A stretch of 64,000 bases of DNA from CANJIV01 sp046330225 (GTDB lineage: Bacteria > Actinomycetota > Thermoleophilia > Solirubrobacterales > Solirubrobacteraceae): NCBI GenBank assembly GCA_046330225.1, contig JAXLTD010000004.1, forward strand, positions 124,001 to 188,000. The letters are read 5' to 3'. Shown here in pieces: positions 55,068-61,680 of the stretch. How positions within the stretch are numbered: position 1 is the first letter of the stretch; each line of letters opens with the position of its first letter. The notes beneath the pieces are model-generated. The model saw nothing but the letters and a program-made list of their open reading frames with translations. It ran no database searches and was not told the origin of the DNA. The position numbers and the translations under genes were made by a program.

Positions 55068-56393
55068 ATGAGAGTTCTCGTAACCGGTGCTGCCGGCTTC
55101 ATCGGCTCGCACGTCATGGACCGCCTGCGGGCGGCCGGGCACGAGCCCATCGGCTTCGACATGCGCCCTTCGCCCCACCACGCCAAGGGCGAGGTCGCGA
55201 TGGTCGTCGGCGACCTCCTGGACCAGGACGCGCTCGCCGACGCCATGAAGGGCTGCGATGCGGTCGCCCACCTTGCGGCGGCAGCAGACGTCGACCAAGT
55301 CGCGAAGAACCCCGGCGCTGCGGAGGAGCTCAACTCCCGCGGGACGCTCAGCGTGCTCGAAGCCGCCCGCGAGGCCGGCGTTCCGCGCGTCGTCTACGCC
55401 AGCACCATCTGGGTCTACGACGGCCACGCCTGCGACGTCGTGGACGAGGACACTCCGGTCAGCCAGTCCAGCCACCTCTACACGGCCACGAAGCTGGCCG
55501 GCGAGATGTACTGCCGGTCCTACGCCGAGCTCTACGGCCTGGAGTTCACCATCTTGCGGTTCGGAATCCCCTACGGGCCGCGGGCCCGTCCCGCCGCCGT
55601 GATCCCGGCCTTCGTGAACAAGGCCCTGGCCGGGGAGCCGCTCACGATCGCCGGCGACGGCAGCCAGGCGCGCCGCTTCGTCTACGTCGAGGATCTCGCC
55701 GACGGCGTCGTCTGCGGGCTGCGCCCCACAGCGGTGAACCGGACGTACAACCTCGCCGGCGAGGAGGACGTGACGATTGCCCAGATTGCGGCGACCGTGC
55801 AGGGCCTCTTCGACGACGTCGAGATCGTGAACACGCCAGCCCGGGCCGGCGACTTCTCCGGTGCTCCGGTCAGTTCCGAGCGCGCCGCACGCGAGCTGGG
55901 CTGGCGGGCGGCCACGCCATTCTCCGAAGGCATGGCGCAGTACGTCGAGTGGCACGTGAACGAGCGTGAGGCTGCGGCCCGCAAGGCGGCGGCTGCCGCC
56001 TCGCCCGCGGCCCGGGCCGGGCGGGCGGTGCGCTCCGGCCTCAGCCTGATCCCTGGCGTCGCGGCGATGTTCGCCGTGTGCCTGGTGGCAGTCCACCTCC
56101 TGCGGGCAGATGCCGACGCGCCCCGCGCGGTCGGCGTCTCGCTGCTGCTGACGCTGGCGTTCCTGCTCGGCGCCGGCCTGGACTGGGAGGCGAACCGCCG
56201 CCGGGCGATCACGCTCTCGGTACTGGCGTTCAGCGCCTTCGGGCTGGCGCTGGCTGTCCCCTGGCCCCACGACGCCCTGGTGGCGATGCGCGACCACATC
56301 ATCCTCGCGTCGGTGGCGCTCGTCGCCCTCATCGTGATCGGCGTGGCCGTCGCCGGCTGGCGTCGCGCCGAAGCCCCATCGTCGAGCCGGTAA
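55068..56393 (+). CDS. NAD-dependent epimerase/dehydratase fused to a C-terminal membrane domain
   Basis: A 441 aa protein. Residues 1-300 form an extended short-chain dehydrogenase: nucleotide site 'VTGAAGFIGSH' (5-15), catalytic 'YTATK', 'RFGIPYGPRARP' and 'ARRFVYVEDLADGV', like UDP-glucose 4-epimerase. Residues about 325-430 add four membrane segments, an unusual fusion. It lies between rpsF and ssb on the opposite strand. ATG start after a 120-base leader with a hairpin. Substrate unknown, likely a nucleotide sugar processed at the membrane. Confidence 0.82.
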   Translation: MRVLVTGAAGFIGSHVMDRLRAAGHEPIGFDMRPSPHHAKGEVAMVVGDLLDQDALADAMKGCDAVAHLAAAADVDQVAKNPGAAEELNSRGTLSVLEAAREAGVPRVVYASTIWVYDGHACDVVDEDTPVSQSSHLYTATKLAGEMYCRSYAELYGLEFTILRFGIPYGPRARPAAVIPAFVNKALAGEPLTIAGDGSQARRFVYVEDLADGVVCGLRPTAVNRTYNLAGEEDVTIAQIAATVQGLFDDVEIVNTPARAGDFSGAPVSSERAARELGWRAATPFSEGMAQYVEWHVNEREAAARKAAAAASPAARAGRAVRSGLSLIPGVAAMFAVCLVAVHLLRADADAPRAVGVSLLLTLAFLLGAGLDWEANRRRAITLSVLAFSAFGLALAVPWPHDALVAMRDHIILASVALVALIVIGVAVAGWRRAEAPSSSR

Positions 56394-56526
56394 CCGCTGA
56401 ACGAGGCCTGCGCGCGCCTGCGGCAGTGGCGCGCTTCCGTGCGGCATGGCGCGGAGCGGGACCGGCCAGTGTCCCGCCGCGACCGTTCCTGGGCGGAACC
56501 CGGCCGGCGCGGGCCGGGGAGCGGCG

Positions 56527-56892
56527 CTAGGACTCGCGCTCGTGCTCGCCCTCGGCGGCTGCGGCCACGGGGGCGGCAGACGGCGGGGGCGGCGGCGCCG
56601 GTGTCCCGGGCTCGAGCCGGATGATCCGGAAGCGCAGCACGGCGTCAGCGACGCGCAGCGTGGCGCGCAGGCGGTCAAGGAGCGCGGGCGGGCCGTGGAA
56701 CTGGACGAGGTGGTACTCGCCCTCGGCCGTGTGGTCGATCTCGTAGGCCAGGGCGCGCTGGCCCCAGTCGTGGCTGCCGACTGCCTCGCCCGACGCGGCG
56801 ATCGCCGCGTCGACGTCGGCCTGCACCTTCGTCCGCTCCTCTTCCGAGGCGGACGGGTTCAGCACGAGCATGAGGTCGTAGAGCGGGGGCAT
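56527..56892 (-). CDS. rpsF: 30S ribosomal protein S6
   Basis: A 121 aa protein: 'YDLMLVLNPSASEEERTKV', 'WGQRALAYEIDHTAEGEYHLVQF' and 'DAVLRFRIIRLEPG' are the S6 core; a Pro/Ala-rich acidic tail follows. It normally leads rpsF-ssb-rpsR-rplI; here an epimerase gene on the other strand separates it from ssb. A TATCGT -10 lies on the - strand at 56928-56933. Confidence 0.95.
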   Translation of the reverse strand: MPPLYDLMLVLNPSASEEERTKVQADVDAAIAASGEAVGSHDWGQRALAYEIDHTAEGEYHLVQFHGPPALLDRLRATLRVADAVLRFRIIRLEPGTPAPPPPPSAAPVAAAAEGEHERES

Positions 56893-56974
56893 GAGAACGA
56901 CCGCGGACGGCCCGCGGGCGGCGCCGGACGATAGCAGGGGGGCGAGGATCCGGGCGCGGCGGCCTCCTGCGGGC

Positions 56975-57385
56975 ATGGACGCCCGAGAGCCGCCTGCCGC
57001 CTCCCTGCTGCGCCGGATTCGGTGGGGCAACGTCGGCGTGGCGGTCGCGGCTGTCGCTGCCGCCGGGGCCGTCGCGCTGTGGCCGCGCCAGCCGCACCCT
57101 CCCAGCCGCGCACCGCGGCCGGCGGTCGCTGCGCCCGCGCCGCTCGGGGCGGCTCCGGTCACGCCCGCGCCCCCGGTTGCCGCTCCGCTCCCGTCCGCGG
57201 CACCTGGGCCCGCCAGCCCGCCGCGGCGCCGGCCAGCGCGCCGGCGCCGCCGCCAGCGCCCGCAGCGCGCCGGAGCTCCCCGCCGGGCCGCCCCGGCGCC
57301 GAGTCCCGCGCCGCCGCAGACGGCAGCTCCCCCGCCAGCGGCATCCGGGCCGGCGCGGAGCGGGGCCGAGTTCCTCCCCGGGTGA
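56975..57385 (+). CDS. Proline/alanine-rich single-span membrane protein
   Basis: A 136 aa protein: short N-terminus, one membrane helix (about 19-37), then a Pro/Ala/Arg-rich low-complexity tail ending 'GAEFLPG'. No domain is recognised. It is divergent from rpsF and converges on the cupredoxin gene. The tail may cross the wall, but its high-GC low complexity makes the coding call less sure. Confidence 0.5.
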   Translation: MDAREPPAASLLRRIRWGNVGVAVAAVAAAGAVALWPRQPHPPSRAPRPAVAAPAPLGAAPVTPAPPVAAPLPSAAPGPASPPRRRPARRRRRQRPQRAGAPRRAAPAPSPAPPQTAAPPPAASGPARSGAEFLPG

Positions 57386-57405
57386 GGCGCCGCGCGCTAG
57401 GCGGC
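57385..57405. terminator. Hairpin between convergent genes
   Basis: GCGCCGC (57385-57391) pairs with GCGGCGC (57399-57405) around a seven-base loop, between the end of the Pro-rich gene and the end of the cupredoxin gene. No T run follows, so termination is uncertain. Confidence 0.3.
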
Positions 57406-57864
57406 GCGCAGTTCGGCGTGCATCCCGAGGAGCTCGTGGGACTGGGGGGTTCCGGCCTGAAGGGAGCAGATGAGGCGCACGGGGCCGGGCGGCAGCACGG
57501 GCGTCAGCACCGCGCTCGTGCCGGATTTCAGCGCCACATGCGCGATGGCGGCTCCCCCAGCGATGACCACCAGGTCGTGGTCGTCCTCGCCGCGGTTGTA
57601 GACGCGGATGGTCACCGCTCCGGCCCCCACTGCGGCCTTCGACGGCCGGATCCGGTACTCGGACTCGTCGACGGTCAGCGACTGCGCGAGGACGGGCGGC
57701 GGCACGACGAGGCGGTGCCGGCGCCCGGCCAGCGCGCTGTCGGCAGCGCGTGCGCGGCCCGGATCGGCCGCCGCGGCCCCGAGGCCGGACCCCGGCCCGC
57801 CCCCCGCGGCCGCGGCGGTGGCCGCAGCGAGGGCGAGCGGGGCCCACGCCGGCCAGCGCATCAC
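57397..57864 (-). CDS. Secreted cupredoxin-like protein
   Basis: A 155 aa protein with a signal peptide (about 1-21). The C-terminal half is a cupredoxin fold: 'VTIRVYNRGEDDHDLVV' supplies a His ligand, and 'LICSLQAGTPQSHELLGM' supplies Cys, His and Met with type-1 copper spacing (Cys, +10 His, +5 Met). It should carry one blue copper for electron transfer. GTG start overlapping the DUF1501 stop by four bases, so it is the last gene of the secreted cluster. Confidence 0.75.
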   Translation of the reverse strand: MMRWPAWAPLALAAATAAAAGGGPGSGLGAAAADPGRARAADSALAGRRHRLVVPPPVLAQSLTVDESEYRIRPSKAAVGAGAVTIRVYNRGEDDHDLVVIAGGAAIAHVALKSGTSAVLTPVLPPGPVRLICSLQAGTPQSHELLGMHAELRAA

Positions 57865-59339
57865 TTCGTCAGGCGGTGCTGTCCGTCATAGCGGTCGATC
57901 CCCGGGAACGGGCCGCCCGGGAGGACGGCGGACGGGTCGCCGCCGAGCCACTCGGCGATGAGGGCCTGATAGACCGAGCGGAAGTCCGTCTTGACGATGA
58001 GGTCGCCGTTGTCGTCGGTCCGTGAGAGGCCTGGGAACTCCCCGGCGAGGCCGCCGCGGATCGAGGAGCCGCTGACCATCATGAGGCCGCCGGCGCCATG
58101 GTCGGTCCCGAGCGAGTCGTTGGCTTGGATCCGGCGCCCGAACTCCGAGAAGACCATCGTGGCGACGTTCTGCTCGATGCCCCGCGCGGCCAGGTCGGCC
58201 TTGAAGGCGGCGAGGGCGCGGGAGAGCGTCGCCAGCTGCGGGTCCTGCGAGCCGAGCTGGTCGCCGTGCGTGTCGAAACTGCCCCAGTCGATGGTGATGA
58301 CCCGCGTGCCCAGGCCGGCCGACAGCAGGGTGGCGGCGAGGGACAGCTTGCGCGAGAGGTCCGAGTTCGGCGGGTAGGCCGGCCCGGCCGGCGGGGCGCG
58401 GAGCGCCCCGACCCGGGCCGAGACGTCGACCGTGAGCCCGTAGATCGATCGGGAGCGGCTGAGGCCTTCCGACCGGGCGGACCCGACGGCGGCGAGCCGC
58501 CCGAACTCGGCGTTCGGGTCGGACTTCGTCACGCCGGGGACCTGGAACCGGGCGCCGCTCAGGCTCTCGAGCGCGGCGACCGGGGCGCGCGAGGCCCGGA
58601 TCTGCTTCGACAGGGACGAGTCCAGCGAGATCGCCTGGAGCGGGTTGGCCTTCGAGCCGTAGAGGTCCAGCCAGCGGCCCAGCCAGCCCGTCTGGAGCTT
58701 CGAGAGGGCGCCGGCGAACCAGTAGTCGCGGCTCTCGAAGTGCGAGCGGTTGGCCGGGCTGTAGTCGGCCGCCGGGAATACGGCGAGGTCCGAGCCGGGG
58801 CCGCCGGTTCCGTCGCCGAAGAGCGTGTCGAAGCCCGCCGCGGCGCCGTTGTTCCCCGCGCCGGCGACGCCGACGTTCGCCCACCCGAGCGTGCCGCCGG
58901 TGCCGGGGAGCACCGTAGTGCCGACCTGCCCGCCGGTCGAGGGGCCCAGGCCGCGGGCGATCGCCCCGCGGGCGGCCTGGTAGGCCGCGTAGTCGGCGCC
59001 CGTCACCGGCAGGACGGTGTTCAGCCCGTCGTTGCCGCCGTTGAGGTAGATGCAGACGAGGCTGCGCTGCATCGGCTCGGCGGCTTCGGCGGCGGCGGCC
59101 TCGAGCATCGTCCCGAGGTCGAGCCGCGAGGCGGCATAGACCGATGCGACACCCAGCAGCCCGCTCTGCAGGAGGCGCCGGCGGCTGTAGCGGCGCTCGT
59201 GAGACACCCCGTCCGGGAAGCCGGCCAGGGCCTCGGCGGTGATGGGGAGGGTTCCGGTCGGCCGGAGGTCGGTTGCCGCGCTGTCGGAGCGGGCGCAGTC
59301 GGCGCACCTGAGGGCGTGGATCTCGGTCGGCTTCTCCAT
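57861..59339 (-). CDS. DUF1501 family secreted protein
   Basis: A 492 aa protein with a Tat-type signal ('SRRRLLQSGLLGVASVYAAS', about 52-71) after an unusual Cys-containing N-terminus (CADC near 12-15). The body has the DUF1501 features 'VCIYLNGGNDGLNTVLP', 'DWGSFDTHGDQLG', 'FSEFGRRIQAN' and 'DHGAGGLMMVSG', an alkaline-phosphatase/sulfatase-like fold. The function of the family is unknown; it is typically paired with DUF1800, as here. ATG start overlapping the DUF1800 stop. Confidence 0.88.
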   Translation of the reverse strand: MEKPTEIHALRCADCARSDSAATDLRPTGTLPITAEALAGFPDGVSHERRYSRRRLLQSGLLGVASVYAASRLDLGTMLEAAAAEAAEPMQRSLVCIYLNGGNDGLNTVLPVTGADYAAYQAARGAIARGLGPSTGGQVGTTVLPGTGGTLGWANVGVAGAGNNGAAAGFDTLFGDGTGGPGSDLAVFPAADYSPANRSHFESRDYWFAGALSKLQTGWLGRWLDLYGSKANPLQAISLDSSLSKQIRASRAPVAALESLSGARFQVPGVTKSDPNAEFGRLAAVGSARSEGLSRSRSIYGLTVDVSARVGALRAPPAGPAYPPNSDLSRKLSLAATLLSAGLGTRVITIDWGSFDTHGDQLGSQDPQLATLSRALAAFKADLAARGIEQNVATMVFSEFGRRIQANDSLGTDHGAGGLMMVSGSSIRGGLAGEFPGLSRTDDNGDLIVKTDFRSVYQALIAEWLGGDPSAVLPGGPFPGIDRYDGQHRLTK

Positions 59340-60757
59340 CACATCACCTGGGCATCCGGTCCGGCCAGCATCAGCGCCCTGAGCATGAGCTGGCGCTCCT
59401 TGCGCAGCTTGGCGCTGCTCGCCGGCGCACGCCGTGCGTAGTCGCGCAGCGCGGCCTGGGTTGCCGGGGCGAGCCACGGCGAGCCAGTCGCCGCCACGGC
59501 CCGGTCGTAGGCGGCGGCGGCGTCCTCGCCCGGGACGTCGTCGATCTTCGCGTCGGCCAGGAGGCTCCCGACGAAGCCGACCCGGGCCAGCGCCGTGTTC
59601 GTGTTGAGCCAGGACAGGCCTCCCTCCCAGCCGGCGACGGTCGGCGGGAAGTACGGAACCTGCCCCATCTCGTCGCTGAAATCCGCGGGCTCCGAGCCGG
59701 TCACGCCAACGCCGAGCGCCCGCATGGCGCCGACGACGTAGACGATCGGCGGCTTCACGTAGTCGGGCTCGTCGAGGGAGGCGAAGAGCGCCGGGTGCGT
59801 GAGGACCGCTTGGAGCAGCGGCTTGAGCTTCAGGCCGGACTTCACGTAGGTGTCGGCGAGCCGGCCGACGGTGGCAGCGTCGGGAGGCGCGGTGATGAAC
59901 TCGCCCCAGACCTTGCGGGCGAGGAAGGGCCCGTGGGCCGGATGGGCCAGCACGAGGTCGACGGCGCCGCGGTCGCTGTAGTTCCCGAACTTGCCGAAGA
60001 CGATCTTCGGGCCGTTGTACCAGCGCGACGTCGTGAAGTAGGCCCGCGGACGGTCCGGGTCGGCATCGTCGATTTGCCAGCCTGAGAATGCCTTGGCGAG
60101 CTGCTTGACGTCGTTCTCGGAGTAGTTGGCCTGTCCGCGATCGCTGAACACGCCGAGGCAGAACAGCTCCATGAGCTCGCGCGCGTAGTTCTCGTTCGGC
60201 GCGCCCCGCACGTTGGATTCGCCGGTGAGGTAGCGCAGCATCGAGGGGTCCTCGGTGACCTCGTAGGCGAGATCGCGGAACGTGAGGGTCGGCGTGGCGA
60301 AGCTCGCGTAGCGCCGGAAGAGGTCGGATTGGCGCAGGAGCAGCTGCGGGGGAGACACCGCCTCGCGGGAGTTGGCCCAGTGGCGGTGCCAGAAGAAGAC
60401 CAGGCGCTCGACCAGCGGGTTGGTCGTGCGGACCATCCGGTCCATCCAGGAGAGGACGAGGTCGGTGTCGTCGCCCGTCGGGTCCAGCGGCTTGCCATCG
60501 CGAACGGGCGCCGGCCCGGCGAGGCTGCCGGGCGCGGTGAGGAGCCACTCGACGGCGTCGGCGAGCTTCTGCCCCGCCCATCGCTGCCGGTCGGCGTCGG
60601 TCGGGCCGAAGCCCGCCCGCCAGAACAGGCGGTCGACCATCGCGACCGACATCCGCGTCGGCGTCACTGGGACCGCGGGCGGGACGTGCACGCGGTGCCG
60701 GCGGGGCGAGGCGACCGAGCCGCGCGCCGAGGCGGACTTCTGGCGACGGGCGCTCAT
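59339..60757 (-). CDS. DUF1800 family protein
   Basis: A 472 aa mainly helical protein with DUF1800 signatures 'LFWRAGFGPTDADRQ', 'VFFWHRHWANSREAV', 'GAPNENYARELMELFCLGV' and 'PPTVAGWEGG'. DUF1800 is usually exported and encoded beside DUF1501; the function is unknown. No clear signal peptide is visible in the basic N-terminus, although an unusual leader is possible. ATG start overlapping the upstream stop (ATGA). Confidence 0.87.
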   Translation of the reverse strand: MSARRQKSASARGSVASPRRHRVHVPPAVPVTPTRMSVAMVDRLFWRAGFGPTDADRQRWAGQKLADAVEWLLTAPGSLAGPAPVRDGKPLDPTGDDTDLVLSWMDRMVRTTNPLVERLVFFWHRHWANSREAVSPPQLLLRQSDLFRRYASFATPTLTFRDLAYEVTEDPSMLRYLTGESNVRGAPNENYARELMELFCLGVFSDRGQANYSENDVKQLAKAFSGWQIDDADPDRPRAYFTTSRWYNGPKIVFGKFGNYSDRGAVDLVLAHPAHGPFLARKVWGEFITAPPDAATVGRLADTYVKSGLKLKPLLQAVLTHPALFASLDEPDYVKPPIVYVVGAMRALGVGVTGSEPADFSDEMGQVPYFPPTVAGWEGGLSWLNTNTALARVGFVGSLLADAKIDDVPGEDAAAAYDRAVAATGSPWLAPATQAALRDYARRAPASSAKLRKERQLMLRALMLAGPDAQVM

Positions 60758-61680
60758 CGGCAGCTCCGCTTCTGCAGGCCGCGCCAGGCCGCGCTCACGG
60801 CCCGCCCGGTGAGCCGGAAATCGCCGGAGCGGTCGCGCACGTCGAACCAGACGATCCCGGCGAGCCGCGGCATCGTGGACTTGAGGCGGGCCGCCGCCCG
60901 CAGCCAGGCCGCGCGGTCGCCGCCCCGCGAGGTCGAGCCGGTCTCGGCGATCCAGAACGGCTTGGGGGCGAGCTTGGTGATCGCCGCGTAGGCCTCCGTG
61001 AAGAGGGCCGCCGGCTCCACCCAGGCCAGCGGGACCAGCGCGCCGAAGTTGTAGGCCGAGGCACCAACGAGGTCGACCTGGCTGCGGCCGGGGAAGTAGG
61101 CGCGCAGGCCGTTGGCCGGCGTGTCGGGAATGCTGCGGGCGTAGGGCGCCCACAGGAGCTTGATCTTGGCGCCGCCGGCCCGGCGGACGACCCGGCGGAT
61201 CCGCTTCCAGGCGGCGACGTAGGCCTTCGGAGAGTTCCGATTGACCAGGCCGGACCACGCGTACCACGGGGTGTTGGGCTCGGGCATCGGTCGCAGCACG
61301 ACGGGCCCGCGGACACCGCGCAGCGTGGCGGCAAGCGTCCGCAGAGACTTGTCGTAGGACCCGCGGGTGATGCGGGAGAGCCGGTATCGAGGCTGCGACG
61401 GGCCGTCCCGGCCGCGGTCGGGCAGCCACGTGACTTCGAGCCCGAGCTTGCGGGCGTTCACGAACGCGACGATGGCCGGGCTGAGGGGCCGGCCCGCCGT
61501 CAGGTAGGTCGAGAGGACGTCGAGGCCCGAGCCGGCGGCGCGCTGCAGGCGCGGGAGGCCAGTGCCGGGGCTGTCCTGATAGACGCCGACCCGCACGCAG
61601 CCGGCGGCCGCGGCGGAGCCGGGTGCCGCGAGGACGGCCGCGGCCGCCGCCGCGGCGGCGGCGAGGCGCAGCGCGCTCAT
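60754..61680 (-). CDS. Secreted GH26-like glycoside hydrolase-type protein
   Basis: A 308 aa protein with a signal peptide (about 1-26) and a TIM-barrel-like sequence resembling GH26 beta-mannanases: 'VVLRPMPEPNTPWYAW' carries the candidate acid/base Glu and 'KPFWIAETGSTSRGG' the candidate nucleophile Glu. The natural substrate is unknown. It lies between the beta-helix gene and DUF1800, joined by four-base overlaps on both sides. Confidence 0.72.
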   Translation of the reverse strand: MSALRLAAAAAAAAAVLAAPGSAAAAGCVRVGVYQDSPGTGLPRLQRAAGSGLDVLSTYLTAGRPLSPAIVAFVNARKLGLEVTWLPDRGRDGPSQPRYRLSRITRGSYDKSLRTLAATLRGVRGPVVLRPMPEPNTPWYAWSGLVNRNSPKAYVAAWKRIRRVVRRAGGAKIKLLWAPYARSIPDTPANGLRAYFPGRSQVDLVGASAYNFGALVPLAWVEPAALFTEAYAAITKLAPKPFWIAETGSTSRGGDRAAWLRAAARLKSTMPRLAGIVWFDVRDRSGDFRLTGRAVSAAWRGLQKRSCR

